Counted from the stretch's first letter, positions 33,033-45,069 are shown. The stretch: DNA of 64,000 bases from Mercurialis annua (GCF_937616625.2 NC_065570.1:11170001-11234000); one strand, 5' to 3'. The notes: generated from the letters alone by a model not told the origin. Numbers and translations: made by a program.

Positions 33033-33950
33033 GAACGAAGGATCATTTTACCCCCCCCCCCCCCCCCCCCCGAACTTGGTGCAAAGTATCAAAAACGTCC
33101 AAATTAGCAAAACCGGATCACTTTTACCCCGAACTTGGCAAAACTGGTTCAAAAACCCCCCCAATACTGATGTGGCACTAAATTGGAGAGCGAGATTCCT
33201 AAATACCAATTAATCATAATTAACTCCTAATTAATCCAGGGGCCTTTTTGAACTTTTTTCAGAAAAAAAATCAATTTTTTTTAAATTTCCGGCGAGGAAG
33301 AGCTCCTCGCCGGATAAGAAGAGCTGCTGCTCCTGAGGAGCAGCAGCTCCGGCGTCTGTTCTTTGAAGATCAGACGCGGTCTGTTCTTTGAAGAACAGAC
33401 CGCCGCGTCTGTTCTTCAGAACAGACCCAGGGTCTGTTCTTGGAAGAACAGACCTAGATCTGTTCTTCGAATAACAGACCTGGATCTGTTCTTCCTCAAG
33501 AACAGATCCATGGGGTCTGTTCTTGAGGAAGAAGAACAGACCCCGGGTCTGTTTTTTTTTTAAAAAAATTAAAAAAAATTAATTTATTTTTGTTAAAAAT
33601 ATTAATTTGAGGGTTAATTTGTTGTATGTAATGAAATTTGTGGGTTAATTTGTGATATAAAATTTTAAATTAAAGGGATTAATTTTTATTTTTTTTAATT
33701 ATTAGGTATTAATTTAAAATGTTTAAAAACAATAAGGACCATTTTAAACTTTTTTTTATCAAAAACCACCTTAGAAAACCGAAACCACCATCAAAACCGG
33801 AGAGTGTATCTCACTCTCTTTGGTGAGAGTGGGGAGGGGGGGTTTTGTACCATTTTTTACAAGTTCAAAATAAAAATGATCCCGTTTTGCTAATTTGGAC
33901 GTTTTTGATATTTTGTGTCAAGTTCAGGGGGTAATGTGACCCTTTGGTGA
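33033..33950. mobile_element. MULE-like TIR element carrying a multi-hairpin array
   Basis: Inverted arms: the left holds CGAACTTGG and ATCAAAAACGTCCAAATTAGC (33071-33112); the right has the reverse complement near 33880-33930. The flanks share AAAGAAAAC (33024-33032 and 33951-33959), a 9-bp duplication. The left arm contains a C run of about 20. No transposase is encoded; the centre is a GC-richer hairpin array (33296-33552) followed by AT-rich filler. Confidence 0.72.
33296..33552. repeat. Array of consecutive hairpins, core AAGAACAGACC
   Basis: About eight back-to-back inverted repeats. The first (33321-33349) is a perfect 14-bp-arm palindrome built on GAGCTGCTGCTCCT. The next ones share the core GTCTGTTCTT/AAGAACAGAC. 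The one at 33376-33403 has perfect 13-bp arms around TG, and later ones differ in the outer bases (GATC, GGGG). Arms match each other better than they match neighbouring hairpins, so changes seem to be copied across arms. Confidence 0.85.
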
Positions 33951-34117
33951 AAAGAAAACAGTCAAAGTCGATTTAAAAGATTGAGCCAAGCTCGTATATT
34001 AATTAAGAGGCATGTAAAGCTCGCAAGCATATACAAGCCTATTACATAATTAAAATAATCATTTATACTACGTTGACTACTCATATACTACATCTAAATC
34101 TAAGGTGAATTTAAAAA

Positions 34118-35295
34118 GCTTAATATAATATTTAACTCCTAATCTTTACTATTTTATTTCATGTGAGCTCTAAATTAATTGTTTGTTCCATTGAACCATT
34201 TAACTATTTTTTTCTATTTAACCTGTAAATTTTACCATTTTATTTCATGCGACCTCTAAACTACTTGTTTATTCTATTACACCTCTTAACTATTTTTTAT
34301 TCTATCAGACCCCTCAAATTATACTATTTCTTCTATTTAACCCTTTAACTAAATGTTTTACCCATTTAACCTCTCACATAATGTCTTAATTTTAAAAAAA
34401 ATATAAATATATTTCTTCCGTTTAAAATAAAGAGCGATTTATTTTATATATTATTTAAAAATTCATTTAAGGATTAATTGCTTTAAAAATCATGAATTTT
34501 AGCGTGTTTTACAATTTAAACTCAAATTTAAAAGATTTGTAATTGATTTGAAAAGTTTAAAATTGCAAAAAATTAAAATTTGGTATCTTAAAATTTCTAA
34601 AATTAAAAATTCGAGTTAAATTTACGAAACACACTAAAATTTATAATTTTTTAAACAATTAAAAATTTATTTGATATTATCAAAGAATAATAAATTTACA
34701 ACTTTATAAATATTGTTAACCAAAAGAGACAAACTCCTTTTATCATTGTTGAAATGTAAAAAAAATATTTATATGTTCAAAAAGTAATATTATTTAATCA
34801 TTTGATCAACTTTAAATATTTTTTATTTATTTCTACCATTTTGTTTCTAATTAATTTATACTATCGTCAACAATTTATAAAAATATTATTAAAAAATAAA
34901 TTTAAAAAAATCATATGTCATTGTATATAAATTAATTTATATGCTTTTAAGCACTTATTCTAGATATAATATGTTTGAAAATTACATAATTGTATTTTTG
35001 AGGAGGTTAAATGGGTAAAAATTAAAAGTTTAAATGTGCAATAGATAAAAAAAATAGTTAAGGAGTTAAATAGAACAAAAACATAATAATTTGAGGGGTT
35101 AAATAGAACTAAAAAAATAGTTAAAAGGTCTAATGGAACACGAAATTAGTTCAATGGTCACGAGAAACAAAATGGTAATGTTTAGGGGTTTAATAGAACA
35201 AAAAAATAGTTAGAGGTCCAATAGAACAAAAAATTATTTTAGAGATCACATGTAATAAAGTGATAAAGTTTAAGGGTTAAATAATATATTACGCC
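34118..35295. mobile_element. TIR element with about 250-bp inverted repeats
   Basis: The left arm (34118-34380) has repeated ATTTAACC/CTATTTAACC phrases with TTTTATTTCATGTGA. The right arm (about 35005-35295) carries the reverse complements (GGTTAAATGG, TCACATGTAATAAAGT). The arms are also internally tandem-repetitive. Non-coding, MULE-like or foldback. No certain target duplication. Confidence 0.6.
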
Positions 35296-36230
35296 AAATA
35301 TAAAATTGATTTAGGTGTATATCAAATTAAATTCACTTTCATTTTTAAATATATAATGAAAAAATTGGAACTTAATTCCAAATTCAAATTTAAATTAAAA
35401 AAACTTTTGTTTTAAAATATAATTTGATTTAAATATATTAATTTAAAAATTTAATGAGAATAATTTAAAAATTTGATAAAAACAATGGTTAAAATAAATA
35501 AAGTTTGACATTATTTTCTAAATATGTTGAAATAAAAAAGTAATAAAAATATAAGATATATTTTAATTAATGATTTATGATTTCTAGATAAATTAAGTAT
35601 AATAATTTAAATAAAATTAATAAAAAAATCATGCTATATTTCAATGTTTTATTAATTAAATAAATGCTTTAGATTTATCAACTTTTAACTAAAATATAAA
35701 AACCTATTTCACTTAAATAGCTAGTTTCAAATTTTATATTGATTATTTGCATATTTAATCTTTGTCTTTCACAGTTATAGCGACTTGCACACAATATTGT
35801 TGAAATTTTTTGCATCACACATCTTATTCTTTTTAAGTTTAATATTTTAGAGCATATTTTTCTTTTCTAAAAATATAAAGCTACAAATGTACACTAAAAC
35901 AATGTCACTTTAAATAGAAGAATGACCAAAAAATGAAAATGTGCTATAAAATATTAAACTTAATAAGAATGGAATATGTGTTGCAGAATTTTAAACTATA
36001 AGTTTAAATTGTTACAAATGAGAAAAATAAAAAAAAAATATTTAAATAACCTTTCTATTTATAATTCTGGTACAAAAAGTAATGCACACTATATATAGCT
36101 TTAATTTTATATGCATAATTATTTTAAATTTGTAATAAAAAAATTAATAAAAAAAGTTGATAACTTAAGTTTAGATAAGGGCTCCTTACAAATTTACCTC
36201 AAAAACAAAAATAATAAAATAATATACCTC
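35296..36230. other. AT-rich DNA, no gene seen
   Basis: Very AT-rich, with no coding potential recognised. Confidence 0.4.
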
Positions 36231-36593
36231 AACACGGAAAAATAATGAAAAATACATCACAACTTTTTAGATATTGTACTTTTACTCTTTGTGGCAAAAG
36301 GTTAATGATTTTACTCTAATATATAAAATGCATGACCTCACACCTTCGTTCTTTTCTATCTTTCTTTTTCTTTCCACTTCTTTTTTTTTCATTGTCTTCT
36401 TCCACTTTTCTTCTTTTTCTTTCTTCTTCTTTTTCCTTCTTCCACTTATTATATTTTTTATTTTCACTTTTTTTTAATTTTCCGTCATCTTCAATCTTGT
36501 AATTTTACTTTAAAAATTTCCAATTATTTATGTATCATTATTTTTTATCTCGCAATTTGATCTTTCAGATCTAGATCTAAAAAAGCAGCAGTG

Positions 36594-37190
36594 ATATTAT
36601 CATATCGGTATCACAAATTTTTTCATAATATTATCATAAAAGCAGCATTGACATTATCATCTCAGTATCATAATGTTTCTGTAAAAAAAATTATTTTTCG
36701 TACGTTATCATACTATTATCGTTAACTTTGTTATACTATTATCACCTGTTTTTATAAAAATTATCATAACATTCTCATAATATACTTTATCATAGCAGTA
36801 TCATAAAAATATTATCATAATATTATCATGACATACTTTATCATAGCTGTATTGTAACCTTTTATCATTAACCTTATCATACTATTATCATAACATTATC
36901 ATAATAAACTTTATCATAAGAATATCATAAAATATTATCATAACATTATCATAACGTATTTTATCATAACTATATCATAATCTTATCATACTATAATCAT
37001 ACACCTTATCATACTATTATCATAATCGTATAATATTATGATACTGATATGATAACATTATGATACAGACATGCTAACATTAATGATACCGATATAATAA
37101 TCAAATACTTTTCTTGACAGAAAATCGTTTTTCTCTAGAGTGTTATGATAATGATATGATAACATCATAATGATAACGATATGATAATCA
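36594..37190. repeat. Degenerate array of TTATCATAA modules that switches strand
   Basis: From about 36594 to 37030 the + strand carries dozens of TTATCATA copies in irregular 9-25 base spacing. From about 37030 to 37190 the same module appears as its reverse complement (TATGATAA). Flanking purine/pyrimidine tracts (36350-36470 pyrimidine, 37430-37540 purine) are roughly complementary too, so the whole 36.3-37.6 kb block may be one foldback element. Confidence 0.65.
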
Positions 37191-37544
37191 GGCGCTGTTT
37201 TCTGCAAAAATTATTTTTTTTGCAGAAAATTGTTTTTTTCATCAGAAAAATTATTTTTAATGAAGATTTTTAAATCTCAAACTAAAAAAAATTCAAGAAC
37301 AATCTTTTTAGATATGAGAGTTAAAATAAATCGTAATAATCACCAATCGTTAAAATATGGAAGAACGATGAATCGACGGCAGAGCGAAGATGAAGCGAAG
37401 GTGGAGCAACGGCGGAGTGATGGCGGATCGTTGAAGGAACGACGACGGCGTGATAAAGAAAGAAAAAAAATAAAAAAGAAGAAGAAAATGAAGAAGAAAA
37501 AAAATGGAGAAGAAGAAGTAATAGAGAGAGAGAGAGAGTAAATC

Positions 37545-37547
<3 letters not shown>

Positions 37548-37608
<61 letters not shown>
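37548..37608. repeat. (TA)n microsatellite
   Basis: About 60 bases of uninterrupted TA, following a short (GA)n run. Confidence 0.95.
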
Positions 37609-37612
<4 letters not shown>

Positions 37613-37805
37613 AGAGTAAAAATAAAATATTTAGAGTAAAAATAATAAGAAATAAGTATTATTATAATAAAAAAAATTATAGAATAAAAAAAATTAAAGT
37701 GCTCAAAAGATAAGATATTTTCTCTATATTTTTCTTGTTGAGCTATAATTTACTATTATTTTAAAAAGTAGAGTGTTTTACCTAATTTTATCTTTAGATA
37801 ATTTA

Positions 37806-37975
37806 CACTTGAAAGCTTGGCTCAGTTGGCTAAACTCTAATGATATGTGTATAAGGTTGAGGGTTCGACCCTCAACACTCACGGGCAGTGTGCCTATTTA
37901 AAAAATATTTAACATTGACTCCCGCTAATCCCCGCTAACAATTAGAGTAGGCTATCTTTGATAAAAAAAAAAAAG
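37806..37975 (+). mobile_element. tRNA-derived SINE
   Basis: The head GCTTGGCTCAGTTGGCTAA (A-box) and GTTGAGGGTTCGACCCTCAA (B-box), a body with CCCGCTAATCCCCGCTAAC, then an A run. 13-bp direct repeats TTTAGATAATTTA at 37793-37805 and 37976-37988 flank it exactly. About 170 bp; different in body from the SINE at 14323. Confidence 0.88.
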
Positions 37976-38364
37976 TTTAGATAATTTAATAAGTTATGTT
38001 ATTTGAAAAATTAAAATAATATTAGGATCCAATTTAGAAGAATAATAACATAATTATTATTAAGTAAAAATCAAGAGACTAAACTGGATATTTTTATGTT
38101 AGTTAACACAATTTTCATCTTTTAAAATGGAGGGATTTAATATTTTAAAAATTAGAAATATATAGATTTAATATTGATAATTAGAAATATAAAAATCCAA
38201 TACCAAAAGTAGTATTAATATAGGAAGCCAGATATTAAAACTCAACTTCAGTTTAGATTATTTTTAGGGTGAATTCAAAGTTTAATTTACAATAATAAAG
38301 AAAATCACAAAAAAATGGATATGTATATTGGTAAAACAAATCAAAATAAATTTCAATTTTTTTT

Positions 38365-40680
38365 GAGATAAAAATGATTCCAATAAATCAAATCAGAAGC
38401 AGTAACATTGGCGAGATACTCAGTGAAGTGACAGAACCATTTCTGATGGCCTGAATTGGAACTGGCATATTGCGCTAGAACATGCGCTGCCTGATTCGCA
38501 GATCGTCCCACAAAAATAAAAGAAATATTAAGAAACGGCTTCGCTAAATCAACACAATCCTCTGCTAACAACTCTGACTCTAAGGGACTAGGATTCCGAA
38601 TTATAGCACCACCTTTAGCGTGCCTGACTCGATAATAATATTGTCTCACCCTTTAAGTCAGCTTAACGCTTCTCTTATCCCCATGATCTCAGCCATACGA
38701 GGGGAGAAAGAACCAATCAAATTGCACTGCCTAGCTTGCACTACAGCTCCATGCCAGTCACGAACCACCACGCCTACTCCAATATACTACCTTCCTAAGA
38801 ACACGGTTGCATCTACATTAACCTTTAACCACCCTTGCAGAGGCGCTGTCCACCTTACTCTGCCATCTTCCTTACCAACCACCACCAAATTCAACTGGAC
38901 AAATTTCAGATTTGCCACCTTCCATGATGCATACTGATTCCCGGCTGCTGCAATAATAGCATCAACAGTCCCATGCACCTTTTTCTAAACCGAATTATTT
39001 CTGTTAAGCCATAAATTCCAGCAGACATATACTGCCAACGCCTGGTCATCTTCAGTCAGCTTATTCAGCCAAGATTTGCACCAACTCTGCACGCAAACCT
39101 CGTTCCCTCTATCAACACCAAGACCGACTAACTTCCAGCACTCCATCGCTAAAGAACAATCACACAAGAGATGAAGCACTGTTTCTTCAGTTGAGTTACA
39201 CACCATGCACGTTGCATAGACAAAAACACGACGACTGGCCAGTGCTTCAACCGTAGGGAGATAATCGGCACAAACTCTCCACATAAAATTACGGATATGG
39301 AGCGGAAACTTAACATTCCAAATCAGGATCCACACATCATTATGAACACTAGTAAAAATTCTACTATTAGCTCGATAAAAGCTTTTAACTGAGAAGTTTC
39401 CTTTCGATTCTAAGCTCCACTACCATCGGTCATCAACATTCCTACTACTCACCGGAACACTCAAAATCCGATCAACATCCTCCTTATCAAACACATCTCT
39501 AACAAGCCCTATATCCCACTCATTACCTCCTTCCACAAGTAGCTGGTTAACCGTAACATTAGACAAGTTTGGTGGCTGAATGGTTTGAACATAGCCATGT
39601 TCAGCATTGACAAGCCAGAGACTGTTCCAAACAGTGATATTTTTGCCATTACCCACCAAAATAATCGCATTCCTCTTGAGACCCGCTTGGTTTCGAAAAT
39701 ACTACGCCACACGTAGCTAGGATTTAATCCCAACTCCGCTTCGAGAAACGAACTATTAGGAAAATACCTTGCTTTAAACACGCTAGACATCAAGTTATTT
39801 CTGAGCTTACTAACCTCCACCCTTGCTGAGCTAACATGGCAACATTAAATTCTCTAACTTTCTTAAAGTCTAATCCTCAAAAAAAAATTGTAAGACATAA
39901 TTTGTCACACCTTGCCAAATTAATGCCTTTCTAACTCATTTGGTCTCTTCCCCACCAAAAGCTATTCATCATCCGCTCAAACTCATCGCATAAATTATGC
40001 GGAATAAGAAAGACATTCATAACATAATTGGGCATTAACTGTGCTACCGTTTAATAAGAACCTCCTTACCACCTCGGGATAAAAAGTTAGACTTCCATCC
40101 TCCAATTTTACACCACACCGCTCCTTAATGAATTGGAAAATATCTTTTTTATTCCTCCCAACCAAAGCAGGAAAACGCAGATACTTGCTATTATTTTCTG
40201 CCAGTGAAACACCAAGGACTCATGCCCCCCCTCTCTTCAATAGACACATATCCAGTGAACAAAATATTGGACTTTTCAAAGTTCACTTTTTGGCCTGAGA
40301 CACTTTCATACCGATTAAGAACCTCCCAAATCATGCTAATCTCATCATCCAAGGTTCTAAAAAATAGAAAACAGCCATCTGCGAAAAACAAATGACTGAT
40401 AGGCAAAGCACCGCGACAAATAACCGCTCCATGAATTCGTCCCTCTCTTTCCACTTGAGACAACATCGAACTCAACCCTTCCGCGCAAATAATAAAAAGA
40501 TATGGGGAAAGCAGATCCCCCTGACGTAAACCTCTACTCGGAACCAACGATCCATATCACAATAATCACCTATACTTGTGTATCTAACCGAAGAAATAAA
40601 CTCCATTATAATATTCACCCACCGCCACACACCCGTTAGAAACCACCTCGGATATCTGCCACCACCCATCGATCAACTAA
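38365..40680 (-). pseudogene. LINE-D: 5'-truncated decayed L1 (RT, zf-RVT, RNase H)
   Basis: Minus strand. RT core pieces at 40669-40191 (PSRGLRQGDLLSPYLF, SHLFFADGCFLFF, where the catalytic second Asp of FADD is replaced by Gly), then 39820-39420, zf-RVT at 39335-38985 (CMVCNSTEETVLHLLCDC) and RNase H at 38978-38353 (VNVDA start, GRSANQAAHVLAQ end). Several stops and shifts. Its RT is close to LINE-E, so the two belong to one subfamily. The upstream half ends at the hairpin element near 40680. Confidence 0.75.
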
Positions 40681-40689
40681 ATTTTCCCA

Positions 40690-41300
40690 CGGTCTGAGGA
40701 GCAATGCTCCTCAGAATTTGCTCCTCGCCTGAGGAGCAGCAGCTCCTTAGGCAAGGATCTTCTCATCTTCTCAGTCCAATTGAGAAGACGAGAAACCGGC
40801 CCGTCTTCTCTAATGGCTTGAGAAGACGATATTTGTCTTCTCATAACAGATCTGAGAAGACGTTGGTTGTCTTCTCAGATGGCCTAAGAAGACGAGCATC
40901 TGAGAAGACGAGCAGCTCCTCACCTGAGTAGCAGATTCTGAGGAGAAATGCTCCTCAAACCGCTGGAAAACGAATTGAGCAGTGGGTGGTGGCGGATATT
41001 GGAGATGGATTTTGGCGAGTGTGTGGCGGTGAGTGAGTAGGTGTCGATTTCAGATTTGGTTGGATAATTTTAAGTTTAATTAGGTGGTTCTAGATTAAGT
41101 TTTATTGGGTTGGACGAAATCAGATTTGTTTTGGTTTTACACGTGTTTAGGGTATTTTAGCCATTTTTAGGGCAAAAGGACATTCATGATTTTAGAATCA
41201 AAGTTTAGGGGATTTTGCGACGAAAATTAAGCTTAGGGACTTTCGCGATTGGAGGCCCTAAAGTCAGGGACGGTAGGTGATTTTAAGCCCCATTATCGGT
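40690..41300. mobile_element. Truncated MULE-like element with hairpin array
   Basis: The right side (41170-41300) has the look of a long TIR (GGGCAAAAGGACATTCATG ... GATTTTAAGCCCC), but I find no matching left arm: the left edge abuts LINE-D near 40680. The region between holds the hairpin array and a short GC-richer, gene-like stretch (40975-41060). Confidence 0.45.
40693..40960. repeat. Array of consecutive hairpins, core TGAGAAGACG
   Basis: Outer palindromes GAGGAGCAATGCTCCTC and GCTCCTCGCCTGAGGAGC flank at least four inverted pairs of GTCTTCTCA/TGAGAAGAC (40765-40910). It ends with GAGGAGAAATGCTCCTC. The layout copies the 33296 array (GAGGAGC palindromes outside, one short core repeated in both directions inside), but the inner core is unrelated in sequence. 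Confidence 0.8.
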
Positions 41301-41355
41301 TTTGTTCACTTTCAATTTTTAAATTTAAAGTTCATGCACTATAAAACAAGTAAAT

Positions 41356-42100
41356 GATCAAAAAAAACCCTGAACTTGGCACGAAATATCAAATACGCCC
41401 AAATTCGCAAAACCGGATCAAATCACCCCACAACTTGGCAAAACTGGATCAAATCCACTCCTCGGCCACTCTTGCCCACTCTCAACCCTTGTATAAAACA
41501 TACTCTCCATGATAGAAAAGTCTAAAATAATCCTTATCTTTTTTTTTTCAATTATTCAAATTAATACTTAAAATTTTCTATTTTTTTTTCAAATTTTGAA
41601 ACATAAAACAACTAACCACTCATTAGATTCCACCGGAAGACCACTACCGACCGACCAACGCCGCTGGAAAAAAAATTGGCGGATTGTTTTTTTTCTGTTC
41701 TTCGTTAAACAAATCCTAGGTTTGAGATCTATTCTTCGTTGAATAGATCCTAGACGTGGGATTTGTTATTGGCGAAGAGCAGACCCACCTCGTCGGAGAG
41801 CAGACCCACCTCGCCGGAGAGCAAACCGGAATAAATCTGCACTTTCCAGCAAAGAGCAGACCCACCTAAGTCTACTCTTTAACAAAGAAGACAAAAATTG
41901 GCCGGAATTATGGTGGTCGGATTCCATGGTTGGTTCGGCAGTTTTTAGTAAAAATTAGATGGTAAATTGATTCGGTTTTGTAAATTTTAGAGGGGATGGT
42001 TTTTTCACTCTCCTATGGATGTTTTTAATATGATTTGCCAAGTTGTGAGATTATTTGATCCATTTTGTAATTGCACAAGTTATAGATATCTTTCTAATAT
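41356..42100. mobile_element. TIR element related to the 33033 element
   Basis: The left arm has CTGAACTTGGCACGAAATATC and CCCAAATTCGCAAAACCGGATC; the right arm has the inverted CCAAGTTGTGAGATTATTTGATCC near 42030-42065. This left arm is clearly a diverged copy of the 33033 element's arm. The centre (41700-41890) has a few repeats of GAGCAGACCCACC and an ATTCTTCGTTGAATAGATC hairpin, a weaker version of the array. Confidence 0.6.
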
Positions 42101-42309
42101 TAAAAATATGTTATAAATTTGTATAAAGAATTATATTTTTATATTGAGTTAGATAAAAGTTAATGTATAACCAGATCAAAAATAAATTACAAAAAATATT
42201 TGCAATTAATTTTAAAATTAATTTTTTCAAAAATATTTTGTGTTGAAAAATAATTTTATACTCAGTTTTGAAATTATGCTATTAAATTTGATAATTTTTA
42301 TTAGCTAAT

Positions 42310-42695
42310 CCTATTTAGGGGTTCTTAAATTATACGATTTTAGTTCTTCAGTTCTCTCAACTTCTATTTGACTTCCTCAAATTTCTAAACTTTCATTTTT
42401 CTTTCATCAGGCCCCTCAACTTTTATTTGGCTTTTTCGAGTCCATAATTTTTCGTTTTCTGGTTTATTGGGTGCGTAAACTTTTGTTTTTTGGTTAATTA
42501 AGTTCTTAAATGGATTTCTATTTAAAGACGTAATGGACCAAAAAACATAAGTTTAGGGATCTGAGAAAGCAAAATAGTTGAGGGACCTGATAAACCAAAA
42601 AATGAAAGTTTAGGGGCCTCAGGAAGTCAAATAAAAGTTGAGGGACGTGATAAAACAAAATTGTATAGTTTAGAGACCTCAAAATGACTTTAACC
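42310..42695. mobile_element. Foldback MITE
   Basis: The two halves are reverse complements: the left has CCCCTCAACTTTTATTTGGC and TTTCTAAACTTTCATTTTTC; the right has GAAAGTTTAGGGGCCTC and AAAAGTTGAGGGACGTG. Nearly the whole element is inverted repeat. Non-coding. Confidence 0.65.
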
Positions 42696-42736
42696 ATTTT
42701 TATTTCTTAGGTTATTTCGAATTCAATGGTTGTTGG

Positions 42737-43041
42737 TAGGAGTGTGCAAACACCAACGAAACGCAAAACCGAACCAAAAAATTTAGTTGGGTTCGATTTG
42801 AAATTATAGAATAATGTCAGTTTGTCGGTTCGATTTGGTTTGATAAAAAGATTTTAATCATTTTTGGATGTATAATCATTTTTAGATGTATACCAAAACG
42901 AAAAACTGAATCAAATTGAGAACCGACCGAACCGATAGGCTTGGTTCGAAAATGTTTTCCTTAACAATTCGGTTTGGTTCGATTTTTAAAAGAATAAAAT
43001 ATTTGATTGGGTCAGTTCGGTTTAACGATTGCACACCCCTA
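42737..43041. mobile_element. hAT-like MITE
   Basis: Inverted ends TAGGAGTGTGCAAAC and TAGGGGTGTGCAATC (reverse complement of the right end). The interior is rich in GGTTCGATTT/AAACCGAAC modules. A target duplication is not clear. The start of a second copy appears at 53908 (TAGGAGTGAGCA) and is cut by LINE-E. Confidence 0.6.
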
Positions 43042-43423
43042 ATTAGTTTTTTTTTTCCTATAATTACACCTAGTTGTTGGTATGAAATTTGGACTTGATA
43101 TGTCATTATTAAAAATTGTTGATAGAGAGGAATTAATGACCACAAAAGCTATAATGGTATCAAAATACTTGATTTAGTTGGAATAATGCATTCTTTTTGT
43201 CCCTTAATAAGCTAATGCGGTTCCCTCATTTTTCAATATGTTAGAATTTGACCTTTCATTCTTTCGAAATGCAGACATCGCCATTTCAATCGGCGTAGGT
43301 CCGGTTATGAAAGCATATGACAAAATGTTTTCTGACCATAAATTTCCAATTAATGGAAACGCCATAATTGAATACAGTTCAATTGATTATCAAAGTATTG
43401 TATTGTAATTTATTTTCCATTAG

Positions 43424-43925
43424 GCATAATACCTTTAAAAAACCGGATCTTATAACTCCTTTTTGATCCTATCCTGACGTTTGCAAAATTGTCAATTTTA
43501 TCTTATTTCATATTTTATCATTTCAATTGTAACTTGAAAAATTAAATTGACATTTTTTTTATTTCGAAAAAAATTCAAAAACGTTCTCCATGTATAACAT
43601 ATATTAATTGTACATATTTAAAATTTATTTATATTTATTTAAATTAATTAAGAATTTAAATTAGTTTCAATTTGATTATGGTTTTTAGTTAGTTTTTTAA
43701 AATAAAAGACCTATTTTTACTTTTTTAAATGGAAATTAATTTTATTTTATCTTTAAATATGATTAATTAAATTATTTCATCATTTAAAAATTGACAAAAA
43801 TTAAAAAATTGGAGTACAATTGATACGATAAAATGCGAAATAGGATAAAATTGACAGGTTCTCACCGTCAGGATAGGATCAAAAAGAGGCTATAAAGTTG
43901 GAATTTTTCTAGTGGTAATTTTTTA
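43424..43925. mobile_element. TIR element with about 110-bp inverted repeats
   Basis: The left arm contains TTTTTGATCCTATCCTGACG and GTCAATTTTATCTTATTTC; the right arm contains their reverse complements (CGTCAGGATAGGATCAAAAA, GAAATAGGATAAAATTGAC). Non-coding; probably MULE-type. Target duplication uncertain. Confidence 0.65.
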
Positions 43926-44190
43926 GAATATATGTTTCGGTAACTTTTTTACAATTTTACATGTCAGTTTTTGACTTTTCTTTTTTTGACTTTTGTTATT
44001 TACTAAACTTACCTTTTTTTTAATTTCACAAATACCTTTTTCGGTTTTGGATTTTTTCCCAATTTCGGTTTTCGATTTTTTCGGTTCGATCGGCCGAACC
44101 GACCAATTGCATAGCCTTTCAGTTTTTAATAATTTATTCTTTTTTTTATAGATTTTTTTCCTAATTTTTTTTATTTTTTATCGTCTTTTT
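43926..44190. other. T-rich DNA, no gene seen
   Basis: A stretch with GGTTTTCGATTTTTTCGG near 44060 resembling the interior of the hAT-like MITE at 42737; otherwise unassigned. Confidence 0.4.
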
Positions 44191-44490
44191 ATAGTGTAAC
44201 AATAGTGTATATATAGTATTTTTATGGTGTTTTTATGGTGTATTTATGGTATTTTTGTAGTGTTTTTGTGGTCTATACAATAAAAACACTGCAAATATAC
44301 AATAAACACTACAAATACACCATAAAAATTGCAAATGCACCATAAATATACTAAAAATGGAAAAATACACCAAAAAATATATATTTCCTGAAAAACACCA
44401 GAAATACACTATAAATACACCAAAAATACATCAAAAATACACTATAACGTAAATATATCTAAAATCACTACAAATACACCATAAATCAAT
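44190..44490. repeat. Array of TATTTATGGTGT modules that switches strand
   Basis: Repeated TTTTTATGGTGT at 44210-44270 is followed by many copies of the reverse complement ACACCATAAA/ACACTATAAA from 44285 to 44485. The spacing is about 12-20 bases. Architecture as in the 36594 array. Confidence 0.65.
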
Positions 44491-45032
44491 TTGTTCTTTA
44501 CAAAATCAGTAGCAATAAACAAATCTATAAATAAGAGAAAGAAAAAATAATTATATGAATAATAGAACAATTTTATAAACAAAAAAAATTATAGATCTGC
44601 AATAATTTATTTATAAAATATTTAAATCATCACAAAAATCATAAAAAATTACATAAATCTAAAAACGATGTCGAGAAATCCATAGAACGAACGGAAGAGA
44701 TGAACGGACTAGCGCGAACGGAAGAGACGAAGGAAAAAACGACCGCAAACGACGAGAAATCCATCGGAAGTAGACGAATGGAAAAATAATCGGAAGAGAC
44801 AAACTGAAAATCAAAAAAAAAAAGAGAACTTTGAGAGAGAAGAGAGAGGAGAGAGAAGAAAGTGGCTAAAAACCTCAAAATTGAATCCAAAAGTTTAATT
44901 AATTGATCCAAGACTTTAGATTTAGACTTTAATTTTTAATTTTAATACTTAATGATTTTTTTTTAGGATTTAAAGAATAAAAATTGTAGTTAACTGATTA
45001 ACCAGTTTAAAACTACTATATGTTTTATAAAT

Positions 45033-45069
<37 letters not shown>

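Noticed and set aside
33296..33552. CRISPR-like array
   Set aside because: Repeats are inverted within each unit, spacing is irregular, there are no unique equal-length spacers, and the context is a plant TIR element.
37811..37880. Possible functional tRNA gene
   Set aside because: A and B box words are present, but there is no cloverleaf acceptor pairing I can find, and an A tail plus 13-bp flanking duplication make it a SINE.
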